A stretch of DNA of 64,000 nt from Azomonas agilis (GTDB lineage: Bacteria > Pseudomonadota > Gammaproteobacteria > Pseudomonadales > Pseudomonadaceae): NCBI RefSeq assembly GCF_007830255.1, contig NZ_VLKG01000001.1, forward strand, positions 186,001 to 250,000, read 5' to 3'. Below the pieces are notes generated by a model. It was not told the DNA's origin and did no database searches. It saw only the letters and a program-made list of their open reading frames with translations. This document shows, piece after piece, positions 55,387-64,000 of the stretch. Within the stretch, counting starts at the first letter, position 1, and every line of letters begins with the position of its first letter. A program made the translations under genes and the position numbers.

Positions 55387-56613
55387 ATGCGTTTGATTCA
55401 TACCTCGGACTGGCATCTTGGCCAAACCCTGCATGGGCAGGAGCGCGAGTACGAACACCGCTGTTTTCTCAACTGGCTGCTGCAACAACTACAGCAGCAC
55501 CGCTCGGATGCGCTCTTGATTGCAGGGGATGTATTCGATAACCCTAACCCCAGTGTATCCGCTCAGGAGCTGCTATATGACTTTATCCTGCGCGCCCATC
55601 AACAAAACCCTCAGCTACAGATTGTGATGATTGCCGGTAATCACGACTCTGGAGCGCGCATAGAGCTGCCAGCCCCCCTTATGCAATCCTTAAACACCCA
55701 CGCCCTAGGTCGTGTGTATGGGCAGGAGCCTTCCGACTATCAACGTTTATGCCTTCCCCTGCGTAATGCCCAAGGCAGTATAGAGGCTTGGTGTTTAGCC
55801 ATTCCTTTTCTTCGCCCCACGGAAATCATCGGTCAGCGTCTTGGCAGTCAATACCTAGAAGCCGCCCAACAAGTACACCTTGAGTTGTTAGAACAAGCCG
55901 AGCACAAACGCCAAGCAGGACAGGCTTTGATTGCTCTCACCCATACGCATCTAATCGGTGGGGTCATTTCTGAGGACTCTGAACGCAATATTTGCATCGG
56001 CAACGCTGAGGCCATGCCCGCCAGCTTGTTTCCAGAATCCATCAGCTATGTGGCATTGGGGCATTTACACCGCCCACAGCAAGTCGGTGGACAAAATCGC
56101 TTGCGCTACAGCGGCGCGCCTATTCCTCTGTCCTTCACTGAGGCTAACTATCCGCATCAGGTGTTATGCGTTGAGTTACAGGGAGAACAGCTCCAAAACA
56201 TCCACAGCGTTCCCGTTCCGCGCGCCGTGAACATGCAACGCCTTGGGCCTGCACCCCTTGATCAGATCCTCACCCATATTCAAGCCCTACCTCAACACCA
56301 AGGCCCACAAGAGACCTACCCTTGGCTCGAAATACGGGTACAGCTAGAAGAGCCACTGCCCGATTTACGTCCCCGATTAGAGGCCGCGTTAGGGGATAAA
56401 CACTACCGCCTAATCCGCATTAATCCCCTGTACCCCGCTTTACACCAGACTCCAACAGAACCCTTGATTGAGTTGGATCAGATCGCCCCCGATGAACTTT
56501 TCAGCCGTGCTTGGGCAGAGCAACACTCTGGCCACCCTCCCAGCCCAGAATTGATGAACGACTTTGCCCAACTGATCCAGCAAGTCAATCTAACGGAGGA
56601 GACAACTCTATGA
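55387..56613 (+). CDS. sbcD: Exonuclease subunit SbcD
   Basis: SbcD is the Mre11-type nuclease of the SbcCD complex, which cuts hairpins and palindromes in DNA. The 408-residue protein has the metal-binding motifs HTSDWHLGQTLHGQERE, IAGDVFDNPNPS, MIAGNHDSGARIE, HTHLIGG and LGHLHRPQQVGG, then the capping domain. It overlaps sbcC by 4 bp. Its presence is worth noting because the island next door contains a 91-bp palindrome. Confidence 0.97.
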   Translation: MRLIHTSDWHLGQTLHGQEREYEHRCFLNWLLQQLQQHRSDALLIAGDVFDNPNPSVSAQELLYDFILRAHQQNPQLQIVMIAGNHDSGARIELPAPLMQSLNTHALGRVYGQEPSDYQRLCLPLRNAQGSIEAWCLAIPFLRPTEIIGQRLGSQYLEAAQQVHLELLEQAEHKRQAGQALIALTHTHLIGGVISEDSERNICIGNAEAMPASLFPESISYVALGHLHRPQQVGGQNRLRYSGAPIPLSFTEANYPHQVLCVELQGEQLQNIHSVPVPRAVNMQRLGPAPLDQILTHIQALPQHQGPQETYPWLEIRVQLEEPLPDLRPRLEAALGDKHYRLIRINPLYPALHQTPTEPLIELDQIAPDELFSRAWAEQHSGHPPSPELMNDFAQLIQQVNLTEETTL

Positions 56614-59600
56614 AAATTCTGGCTATTCGACTCAACAATCTGGCCTCCTTAGCGGGAACCCATCAGATTGAATTTAACGACGAACCGCTAGCCAGTGCCG
56701 GAGTATTTGCCATCACCGGCCCCACAGGTGCGGGCAAAAGTACGCTGTTAGATGCACTCTGCTTGGCCCTGTTTGGCACTACTCCTCGCCTGCTTCAAGC
56801 CCCCTCCCCGCAAAGCCAAAAACTCACCGATGGTGATCAGCTCAGCTTACAGGATGGACGCACCTTACTGCGGCGCGGCTGTGCCAGTGGTTACGCTGAA
56901 GTAGATTTCACCGGAGTTGACGGCCGTCCTTATCGGGCTCGCTGGGAAGTACGCCGCGCCCGAGACAAAGCCAATGGCCGCCTGCAAGCCAGCCAACAAA
57001 GCCTGATGGATCTGAGCGATCAAAGCCAGCTCGCCCGCACCAAAAACGAATTTAACGAACAACTCGAACAAAAACTGGGCCTCAGTCGAGATCAGTTCAC
57101 CCGAGCCGTATTACTGGCTCAAAACGAGTTTAATGCCTTCCTCAAAGCTGAGGACAATGAGCGCAGCACCCTATTAGAAAAACTCACCGATACACAGCTC
57201 TACACACGTCTGGGCATGGCCGCATACCAAAACACTAAGGCGGCAGAACAACGGCTCACACAGTTGGAACAACAGCTCAATGGCTTACCTCTGCTGGACT
57301 CTGATAGCCGCCAAGCCCTTGAGCAAGCCTATCAAGACTGCTACACCCAACGCGCACAGGATCAACAACAACTGGAACACAGCCAACGCCAACAGCAATG
57401 GCTCAGCACCAAGGCGCAACTGCAACAGCAGGTGCAGCACAGCCTGCACGCCCAAACTCAAGCCGAACAACAGTGGCAATCCTTAGCTGAACTACGCCAA
57501 AATTTAAACGATTGGCAGCTAATAGCCTCAATACGTCCTGTTTTAGACCGCCTCAGCCATCTGGATAGCGAACAAGGCCCACTCAGGCAACAGCTAGCCT
57601 TGCACCAAGAGCAACTACCCCAGCGACAACAAGAGCTGAAGCACGCACAGGACATGCGCCACAACGCGCAACAAGCAGAGCATCAAGCACTTCAAGCGCA
57701 ACAACAGGCGGAACCAGCCCTCAAACAACTGGAGCACGAAGAAGGCCAACTGCATAACCTGCAACAGCGCTTGAACTGGGTACAGCAACACACTCAGCAG
57801 CTTGCCCACAGTCTGCAACACCACCAAGACCAAATTGATCAGCACCGCCAGCAGCTTAGCCAGCACCAGCAACAGCGCGCCGAATTAGAGGCTCAACTGC
57901 AGCATCAGCAGCGCCTTGAGCCCTTAGCGGCTTATTGGGCAGATCGGCGACCTCAGCTTTATCAGCTCGCAGAGCAACTGCGGAAACAACAGGATTTGGA
58001 TAAGCAACTTCCAGCCTTAGAACAAGCGGTGCAACAGGCAGCCCAACGCCTTGATGAAGCACAACAGCAACTGCAAACACTAGCGCAGCAGGCTAACTAC
58101 CCTCTGCAAAACCTCACCCAGCACCTAGAAATACTGAACCAACGGCAACACTTACTGCTGCAACTACAGCATTTAGGACAACAGGGACAGCGGCTACACC
58201 AAGAGCGGCAAGAGCTGCTTCAACAACGCCAGCAATCCGAACAGAAATTACCGCAACTCGAACAGGATTACGGGCAACTGAATCAAGCCTACCAACAGGC
58301 TGAACAGGAAGCTCAACAGTTGCAACGCCTGTTGGAGCGCCAGCAATTAGCCCGCAGCCACAGCGCAGAACAGCTACGAGCACAACTGCAATCCGAAACC
58401 CCCTGCCCCGTTTGCGGCAGCTCAGACCATCCTTGGCGCGGCGTTCAACAGCTCTTAAATCAACAGGAACAACAAGACAGCCAAACACGCGACCAAGCCC
58501 AAGCTCAACTCAAAAGTTTGGATGAACAGCGGCGCGCACTACAGCATGAGCTTAGCCAACAACAAATACGTCAGGCGCACATTCATGAGCGTTTAGCCCA
58601 GATTGACCCACAGTGGCAGGAGTTAGAACAAAGCCTTAAACAACACCCTGAATACACCTGTGAACAACTCTTGAGCCAAGGGTTTATGTCTCAACTCAAA
58701 CAGCAGCTAGAACATTTAGGGCAAGAAATAAGCACCGCCTTAACCCATCAAAAAGCTTATCAACGGCTAAATGAGCAACATCGACAAGCCCAAGACCAAC
58801 ATCAACACGCACAACGGCATCTTGAGCAGCAAAGTACACAGCACCACCACTATCAACAGCACAATCAACAAGGCCTTGAACAACTGGCTCAATACCTTTG
58901 TGCTGAACAGCATCACGCATGGCAAACTCAGCCTCAACAAGCATTTGAACATCTGGAACAACAGGTTCTGCACTGCAAACAAACGCAACAGCGTTACCAA
59001 GACTTGAACAGTCGTTGCCAACAACTGCAAGAAAGCCTAAATCAACACCAGCAGCAACAACGCCCTTTAGAGCAACAGCATCAGCAGCACGAGCAAGAGC
59101 TTGCTCAACTGCACCAACAACTGATCCAACAACGAGACATCTGCCTAAACCAATCGGGCTCCTACACCGACAGCCGCCAGTGGCGACAACAGCTCCAGCA
59201 AAGCCTCGACCAAGCCCGAAGCCAATACCATCAAGCACAACAGCATCTGCACCAGCAACAGCACCTCCTAGATCAACTCCAGCATGGCCTGAACACTCAG
59301 CAACAACGACTGGAGCACCTACAACAAGAGCGACAACGCCTCAGCCAACAAAAAGCTCAATGGCACCACCACCACCCTGAATTGAGCTATGCACGCTTAG
59401 AGCAGATTTACCACCTAGCTCCTGAGCAAATAGCCCAATGGCAACAAGAGGTTCAACACGCCAATGAGCAGTATCAGCAAACCCAAGCTCAGTATCAGGC
59501 TTGCCAACACCAACTAGTGCAACATGAAGCCCTATATGCGCAGGAGCCCAACCTCGACCCGCAAAGCCTAGCCGAGCAAATAAACCGCATTCGGGAGCAA

Positions 59601-60218
59601 CTTAAGGAAACCGAACAACAGTTGATCCAACATGCCAGCCGTTTGGAAGAAGACCGCCGCCAACGCCAACAGCTTGGCCAGCTACAACAGCAGATTGAAG
59701 CAGCTCGCACTGAATACCTACGCCGTGCGCGACTGAGTGCGGTAATAGGCTCCGCCGATGGCGCGGCTTTTCGCAAAATAGCCCAAGCCTACAACCTAGA
59801 CCTACTGCTGCAACACGCTAACGTTCAGCTTCGTCAATTGGCACGCCGTTACCGCCTACAACGGGGAGGCAGTCCTCTGGGACTGCTGATTATCGACACC
59901 GATATGGGCGACGAATGCCGATCCGTGCATTCTCTATCTGGCGGAGAGAGCTTTTTGGTGTCCTTGGCCCTAGCCCTTGGGTTAGCCTCTATGGCCTCGC
60001 GCAATCTAAACATCGAATCGCTGTTTATTGACGAAGGATTCGGTAGTTTAGACCCTGAATCCCTACATATTGCGCTGGATGCGTTAGACGCTTTGCAAGC
60101 GCAAGGACGTAAGGTGGGCATCATTTCCCACGTTCAAACCTTGCACGAACGCATCAGCGTACAAATTCAAGTTCAGCCTCAAGGCAACGGGCAAAGTCAT
60201 CTTAAGCTTTTGCCCTAA
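56610..60218 (+). CDS. sbcC: Exonuclease subunit SbcC
   Basis: SbcC is the Rad50-like ATPase partner of SbcD. The 1202-residue protein starts at ATG 56610 (MKILAIRLNNLASLAG), has Walker A ITGPTGAGKSTLLD, two very long coiled-coil arms, the zinc hook CPVCGSSDHPW near 599-609, and the C-terminal LSGGESFLVSLALALGLAS and FIDEGFGSLDPESL motifs. The arms are exceptionally rich in glutamine and histidine. Long opposite-strand frames within it are composition artefacts. Confidence 0.97.
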   Translation: MKILAIRLNNLASLAGTHQIEFNDEPLASAGVFAITGPTGAGKSTLLDALCLALFGTTPRLLQAPSPQSQKLTDGDQLSLQDGRTLLRRGCASGYAEVDFTGVDGRPYRARWEVRRARDKANGRLQASQQSLMDLSDQSQLARTKNEFNEQLEQKLGLSRDQFTRAVLLAQNEFNAFLKAEDNERSTLLEKLTDTQLYTRLGMAAYQNTKAAEQRLTQLEQQLNGLPLLDSDSRQALEQAYQDCYTQRAQDQQQLEHSQRQQQWLSTKAQLQQQVQHSLHAQTQAEQQWQSLAELRQNLNDWQLIASIRPVLDRLSHLDSEQGPLRQQLALHQEQLPQRQQELKHAQDMRHNAQQAEHQALQAQQQAEPALKQLEHEEGQLHNLQQRLNWVQQHTQQLAHSLQHHQDQIDQHRQQLSQHQQQRAELEAQLQHQQRLEPLAAYWADRRPQLYQLAEQLRKQQDLDKQLPALEQAVQQAAQRLDEAQQQLQTLAQQANYPLQNLTQHLEILNQRQHLLLQLQHLGQQGQRLHQERQELLQQRQQSEQKLPQLEQDYGQLNQAYQQAEQEAQQLQRLLERQQLARSHSAEQLRAQLQSETPCPVCGSSDHPWRGVQQLLNQQEQQDSQTRDQAQAQLKSLDEQRRALQHELSQQQIRQAHIHERLAQIDPQWQELEQSLKQHPEYTCEQLLSQGFMSQLKQQLEHLGQEISTALTHQKAYQRLNEQHRQAQDQHQHAQRHLEQQSTQHHHYQQHNQQGLEQLAQYLCAEQHHAWQTQPQQAFEHLEQQVLHCKQTQQRYQDLNSRCQQLQESLNQHQQQQRPLEQQHQQHEQELAQLHQQLIQQRDICLNQSGSYTDSRQWRQQLQQSLDQARSQYHQAQQHLHQQQHLLDQLQHGLNTQQQRLEHLQQERQRLSQQKAQWHHHHPELSYARLEQIYHLAPEQIAQWQQEVQHANEQYQQTQAQYQACQHQLVQHEALYAQEPNLDPQSLAEQINRIREQLKETEQQLIQHASRLEEDRRQRQQLGQLQQQIEAARTEYLRRARLSAVIGSADGAAFRKIAQAYNLDLLLQHANVQLRQLARRYRLQRGGSPLGLLIIDTDMGDECRSVHSLSGGESFLVSLALALGLASMASRNLNIESLFIDEGFGSLDPESLHIALDALDALQAQGRKVGIISHVQTLHERISVQIQVQPQGNGQSHLKLLP

Positions 60219-60263
60219 ATCATTCCTTCCACCCTGCTGATGCACCATTTTGAGGATTTTGAT

Positions 60264-60854
60264 ATGAGTATTCCCCTCGACAGCAATGTTTTAGGCCAAT
60301 TATTCACCGAGGCCAGAACCTTTACTGCTTGGCAGAATCGTCCCGTTACCGACGCTCAGCTAGAACGCTTGTACGCGCTAGCCAAAATGGGCCCCACAGC
60401 AGCTAATGGTTGCCCAGCCCGCTTTGTGTTTATCCGCACCCCAGAAGGTAAAGAGCGCCTCAAACCCTTTTTAGCCAAAGGGAATGTCGAAAAAACCATG
60501 AGCGCGCCGGTCACGGTAATCGCCGCCTACGATCCAAACTTCTACGAGCACTTACCCGAACTCTACCCCCACATAGACGCACGTAGCTGGTTTGTAGACC
60601 AGCCCGAACTCTGTGCTGAAACGGCCTTTCGTAATGGCAGCCTACAAGCTGCCTACCTCATCTTAGCTGCCCGATCTTTGGGCTTAGATTGCGGCCCTAT
60701 GTCTGGGTTTGATGCCGCAGGGGTTAATGAGGCTTTTTTCTCTGCAAACGCTTGGAAAGCTAACTTATTGATTAATCTAGGTTATGGCGATACTGAAAAA
60801 CTTCACCCCCGTTTACTGCGCCTAAGCTTCGAACAGGCTTGCCTATTGGCATAG
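60264..60854 (+). CDS. Nitroreductase-family enzyme, RutE/HadB-like
   Basis: A 196-residue flavin oxidoreductase of the RutE/malonic semialdehyde reductase group: [40 protein letters not shown], then [14 protein letters not shown] and [12 protein letters not shown]. RutE reduces a malonic semialdehyde intermediate in pyrimidine degradation in E. coli, but no other rut gene is present, so a general malonic semialdehyde or nitro reductase role is more likely. The ATG at 60264 matches the family length. Confidence 0.85.
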   Translation: MSIPLDSNVLGQLFTEARTFTAWQNRPVTDAQLERLYALAKMGPTAANGCPARFVFIRTPEGKERLKPFLAKGNVEKTMSAPVTVIAAYDPNFYEHLPELYPHIDARSWFVDQPELCAETAFRNGSLQAAYLILAARSLGLDCGPMSGFDAAGVNEAFFSANAWKANLLINLGYGDTEKLHPRLLRLSFEQACLLA

Positions 60855-60871
60855 TTACTGCTCTAAAATAT

Positions 60872-60910
60872 AGATAGTTTCCTTAGTAACTAATTTACCG
60901 GAAACTATCT
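60872..60910. promoter_or_regulatory. Perfect 11-bp inverted repeat
   Basis: AGATAGTTTCC and GGAAACTATCT pair exactly around a 17-nt AT-rich loop, 18 bp after the RutE-like stop and 148 bp before the thioesterase gene. It has no T-run; it may be a terminator of unusual type or an operator. Confidence 0.5.
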
Positions 60911-61057
60911 TCGACCAACTCAAGTCTGAATTTATAAGGCAAATCTTTCATTATACGCCGGACTTGAAAAAAAAAACGCTTAAGTGCATCATGATGTCGC
61001 ACCTAGCCTAAGGTCGAATAGGCTAACTTAAAACCGAGACAGAGAGCCCGAAATTTC

Positions 61058-61546
61058 ATGGTATCCACAGACAAGTCCACGCTCACCATGACCGTACTGA
61101 TGACTCCGGATAAGGCCAACTTTTCCGGTAATGTCCATGGTGGAACCCTACTCAAGTACCTTGACGAAGTCGCCTATGCCTGCGCCAGCCGCTACGCTGG
61201 AAGCTATGTTGTAACTCTGTCTGTGGATCAGGTGGTGTTCCGCCAACCCATCCATGTGGGTGAGCTGGTCACCTTTATGGCCTGCGTCAACTACACCGGT
61301 AATACCTCAATGGAAATCGGCATTAAGGTCGTCACTGAAAACATCCGTACTCAAGAACAACGTCACACCAATAGCTCCTTCTTCACCATGGTCGCTATGG
61401 GCCGCGATGGCACCCCGGTTCAGGTTCCGCCCCTAGAACTCAAAACCGACGAACAAAAACGCCGCTTCCACCACGCCGAGGAACGCCGCAAAATTCGTCG
61501 TGAAATGGAAGCTCGCTACAAAGCCCTCAAAAAAGCGGCCCAGTAA
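61058..61546 (+). CDS. Acyl-CoA thioesterase (YciA-like hotdog)
   Basis: A 162-residue hotdog-fold enzyme hydrolysing acyl-CoAs. It has the MTVLMTPDKANFSGNVHGGT motif with the helix LLKYLDEVAYACASRYAG, and VDQVVFRQPIHVGELVTFMA, VTENIRTQEQRHTNSSFFTM. The C-terminal tail (~130-162) is a charged helix (RRFHHAEERRKIRREMEARY). Substrate range cannot be inferred from sequence. It is preceded by an AT-rich promoter region. Confidence 0.92.
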   Translation: MVSTDKSTLTMTVLMTPDKANFSGNVHGGTLLKYLDEVAYACASRYAGSYVVTLSVDQVVFRQPIHVGELVTFMACVNYTGNTSMEIGIKVVTENIRTQEQRHTNSSFFTMVAMGRDGTPVQVPPLELKTDEQKRRFHHAEERRKIRREMEARYKALKKAAQ

Positions 61547-61638
61547 ATCAAAACTCCAGATTGGGATGCTCCACTACTGGTGTTCCCCGTGTAAAAGGCA
61601 TAGGCTCAGGCTTCATTGGTTTTTAACTGCGCTTGAGC

Positions 61639-62232
61639 ATGCCTTACACGCTACACAACCCCTGCCAACATATAGAGCTCATTCAAAAGAGCCGCTTTCT
61701 GACCCACGCCGCTCCCATTCAATCTGCTGCTGAAGCACAGCAGTTCATTCAACACCTGAGTGACCCCTCGGCCACCCACAACTGTTGGGCGTGGAAAATC
61801 GGCCAGCAATACCGTTTTAGCGATGATGGGGAGCCGGGAGGCACCGCAGGGCGACCGATGCTCACCGCCATTGAAGGCCAAGACTTCGATCAGGTAGTCG
61901 TTGTCGTGACCCGCTTTTTCGGCGGCATTAAGTTGGGTACAGGAGGCTTAGCCCGAGCCTATGGCGGATGCACAGCCAAATGCCTACAAGCCGGTGAAGC
62001 CATTGAGCTGCTGAGTTTAACTCGTGCTCAATGCCACTGCCGCTTTAGCGATTTAGCCCGTCTAAAAGCGCGTTTGACCGACTTTGAAGCACTATTAGAA
62101 GCTGAATGCTTCGACGCTGAAGGAGCCGAACTTCAATTAGCCGTCCCTCAATCACGCTTGTCTGATTTACAGAGCTTTATCAAAGACCTCAGCCGAGGAC
62201 ACAGCCAACTCAAACCGAAGACAGAGAATTAG
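61639..62232 (+). CDS. yigZ: YigZ/IMPACT family protein
   Basis: A 197-residue protein of the YigZ-IMPACT family, with the N-terminal domain ([76 protein letters not shown]) and the smaller EF-G-like C-terminal domain. Homologues of eukaryotic IMPACT regulate translation stress responses, but the role in bacteria is unclear. An upstream TTG (61633) is a possible start. Its last 4 bases overlap the end of the convergent ung gene. Confidence 0.9.
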   Translation: MPYTLHNPCQHIELIQKSRFLTHAAPIQSAAEAQQFIQHLSDPSATHNCWAWKIGQQYRFSDDGEPGGTAGRPMLTAIEGQDFDQVVVVVTRFFGGIKLGTGGLARAYGGCTAKCLQAGEAIELLSLTRAQCHCRFSDLARLKARLTDFEALLEAECFDAEGAELQLAVPQSRLSDLQSFIKDLSRGHSQLKPKTEN

Positions 62233-62918
62233 TCGGGGAGTCGCCAATCAATGGGCGTTAATCCTTGTTGCTGCAAAAACTGATTCGCCTGACTGAAATG
62301 CCCATTTCCCATAAAGCCACGATGGGCCGACAAAGGCGAAGGATGAGCCGACTTTAGTACCAAGTGCTTCGAGCCATCAATCAGGGGCATTTTACTTTGT
62401 GCGTGACTCCCCCACAGCATAAACACCACATGCGGACACTGACGGGATACCAACTCAATAATGCGGTCGGTAAAGCGCTGCCAGCCTGCTTGCGCGTGGG
62501 AGCCCGCTTTGCCCTGCTCCACACTTAAGGAAGTGTTCAACAATAAAACACCCTGATCGGCCCAGTGCTGTAAACATCCATGCTTAGGCGGATCAATCTG
62601 CAAATCTCGATGCAATTCTTTGTAGATATTCAGCAGCGAAGGAGGAATCGCAACCCCTTGCGGGACTGAAAAACACAAGCCATGCGCTTGCCCCGGCCCA
62701 TGATAGGGGTCTTGCCCTAAAATCACGACCTTAACCTGATCCAAAGGCGTGGAATTCAAAGCGTTAAATATCAGCGCACCGGGCGGATAAATCACCTTAC
62801 CGGCTGCCTTTTCATGCCGTAAAAAATCCCCTAAAGCCTGCATATAAGGTTGCTGAAACTCATCCAGCAAAGCAGCCTTCCAATGAGGTTCCAACTTGAT
62901 GCGATCAACAGCACTCAT
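62229..62918 (-). CDS. ung: Uracil-DNA glycosylase
   Basis: Ung removes uracil from DNA. The 229-residue protein has the catalytic Asp70 in [18 protein letters not shown], the uracil-binding [11 protein letters not shown], and the minor-groove loop with catalytic histidine in [11 protein letters not shown]. It is convergent with yigZ, their coding ends overlapping by 4 bp, and divergent from the enoyl-CoA hydratase-like gene. Confidence 0.98.
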   Translation of the reverse strand: MSAVDRIKLEPHWKAALLDEFQQPYMQALGDFLRHEKAAGKVIYPPGALIFNALNSTPLDQVKVVILGQDPYHGPGQAHGLCFSVPQGVAIPPSLLNIYKELHRDLQIDPPKHGCLQHWADQGVLLLNTSLSVEQGKAGSHAQAGWQRFTDRIIELVSRQCPHVVFMLWGSHAQSKMPLIDGSKHLVLKSAHPSPLSAHRGFMGNGHFSQANQFLQQQGLTPIDWRLPD

Positions 62919-63112
62919 GGGGGAGCCTAAATCCTGTTTCAGTTTGATGTTTTAAGAACTTGCCTACAAAAAAGGCAAATACCTACCGCCTTTCCCATAG
63001 AAAACCTCTATGCTGCATTGTAAGGATTTATCCTCTTGATGCGGTAGTACAGCGAACTCATTGTCTCGTTCTTATGTTTACAACAACTTATAAAGGGCTT
63101 ACCGAGGCTTAT

Positions 63113-64000
63113 ATGGATGTACTCTTTGAACAACAACCCACCCACCAAGGCTCCTCAATCGGCATTGTTACCCTTAACAGTGAAAAGACCCTCAATGCCC
63201 TCACCCTAGCCAGCGTTGAGGCCATGTTGCATCACCTGCAAAACTGGGCGCAAGATCCCTCGGTGGTCTGTGTTGTATTGCGTGCTGAAGGGCAAAAAGC
63301 CTTTTGTGCTGGTGCGGATGTTCGTCGGCTGGCCAAAGCCTGCCTTGAGCAACCCGGCCATGTGCCGCAATTAGCCGCTCAATTCTTTGAGACCGAATAC
63401 CGTTTGGATTACCTACTACATTGCTTCCCAAAACCAGTAATCGCTTGGGGACACGGCTATGTGATGGGCGGTGGTATGGGATTACTGCAAGGTGCTTCAA
63501 TCCGCATTGTGACTCCAAGCAGCCGATTAGCCATGCCAGAAATTAACATTGGCTTGTATCCCGATGCAGGAGCCAGTTGGTTTCTACCAAGGCTTCCGGG
63601 CAAATTGGGCTTATTTTTAGGCTTAACCGGCGTGCAAATTAACGCACAGGATGCTTTGGATTGGGGATTAGCCGATCGTTTATTACCAGAGGATCAATAC
63701 GAAGCGCTGCTCCAAGGGCTACGACACATTAATTGGGCTCAGCAACCAGAGCTGCAATTAAACGCTTTGTTGCAAAGCCTAGCCGTCTTAGCCCAAGCGC
63801 AACACCCTGAGGCCTGGATAGCCCCCCGCCGTGCACGCATTGAACAATTATTGGATACCACCGAATTACCCTTAGCTTGGGAAGCTTTTCGAAGGTTATC
63901 CGAGGATGCAGACCCGTTCTTAGCCCAAGCAGCCCAACAGCTTATCCAAGGCTGCCCCATGACAGCCCAGCTTGTGTGGGAGCAAATGCAGCGCGCCCGT
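63113..64000 (+). CDS. Enoyl-CoA hydratase/3-hydroxyisobutyryl-CoA hydrolase-like (cut by window edge)
   Basis: 296 codons are open to the end of the window with no stop. The N-terminal crotonase fold is clear: VTLNSEKTLNALTLASVEAM, the oxyanion motif KAFCAGADVRRLAK, GYVMGGGMGLLQGASIRIVT, and MPEINIGLYPDAGASWFLPR with the acidic residue that favours the HIBCH/ECH_2 group over classical enoyl-CoA hydratases. An ATG 13 codons upstream (63074) is an alternative start. It would act in valine degradation or fatty acid metabolism. Confidence 0.82.
   Translation, partial: MDVLFEQQPTHQGSSIGIVTLNSEKTLNALTLASVEAMLHHLQNWAQDPSVVCVVLRAEGQKAFCAGADVRRLAKACLEQPGHVPQLAAQFFETEYRLDYLLHCFPKPVIAWGHGYVMGGGMGLLQGASIRIVTPSSRLAMPEINIGLYPDAGASWFLPRLPGKLGLFLGLTGVQINAQDALDWGLADRLLPEDQYEALLQGLRHINWAQQPELQLNALLQSLAVLAQAQHPEAWIAPRRARIEQLLDTTELPLAWEAFRRLSEDADPFLAQAAQQLIQGCPMTAQLVWEQMQRAR

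Noticed and set aside
58696-59238. Several long frames opposite to or out of phase with sbcC
   Set aside because: They come from the CAG/CAA-rich coding sequence, which lacks stops in other frames; no recognisable protein features.

Overview
The window comes from a gammaproteobacterium, most likely a relative of Pseudomonadaceae or Oceanospirillales. This rests on gene order: nrdR-ribD-ribE-ribBA-ribH-nusB-thiL-ribA, lptM-lysA-dapF-DUF484-xerC-yigB, and tkt-epd-pgk-fba are arrangements I know from pseudomonads, and the type I-F CRISPR repeat and Cas6f are close to those of Pseudomonas aeruginosa. The genus cannot be named from the sequence alone.

Layout. 1-8.7 kb: start of a chemosensory gene, a DUF1302 protein and a leftward riboflavin/NusB/ThiL operon with an FMN riboswitch and its terminator between ribD and ribE. 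8.8-18.3 kb: a lipoprotein, a decayed MFS transporter, the thioredoxin-TPR chaperone CnoX, ompW behind two FNR/Anr-type boxes, two sugar-nucleotide enzymes, a polyamine permease pair and a lysophospholipase-like hydrolase. 18.3-23.7 kb: a compact leftward cell-wall, lysine and recombination operon ending upstream in lptM. 23.9-33.8 kb: tRNA-Arg(CCG) followed by an integrated element with a P4-type integrase, an AlpA-like regulator, a Toprim-DUF927 replication protein, an HK97 prohead protease and an HK97 major capsid protein. It has no terminase, portal or tail gene. 34.0-43.5 kb: a YitT membrane protein, a four-spacer CRISPR array and a complete type I-F cas set (cas1, cas2-3, csy1-csy2-csy3-cas6f). 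43.5-64 kb: a YgjP metallopeptidase, a PIN-like protein, the tkt-epd-pgk-fba operon, an esterase, rhlB, a CYTH/CHAD protein, sbcDC, a nitroreductase-like enzyme, an acyl-CoA thioesterase, a YigZ protein, ung and the start of an enoyl-CoA hydratase-like gene.

The most unusual part is the tRNA-linked element. Its core genes lie between long imperfect inverted repeats (25525-25697 and 33136-33407) packed with a GGAACAC/GTGTTCC motif. In the right copy that motif has expanded into 14 tandem 9-bp units. A 91-bp nested palindrome separates the replication gene from the capsid genes, and a structured leader with competing hairpins precedes the replication operon. I read this as a capsid-encoding phage satellite, possibly of a new type, with iteron-like cis elements; this is inference. 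A second regulatory signal is a perfect 15-bp inverted repeat just upstream of cas1 that includes its ribosome binding site.

How the genes work together: most of the window is housekeeping. The rib operon makes FMN/FAD under FMN feedback, and yigB may supply the missing phosphatase step of the same pathway. tkt-epd-pgk-fba links the pentose phosphate pathway, pyridoxal phosphate synthesis and glycolysis. xerC, sbcDC and ung maintain DNA. The I-F CRISPR genes beside the island form an apparently intact adaptive immune system with very little stored memory.
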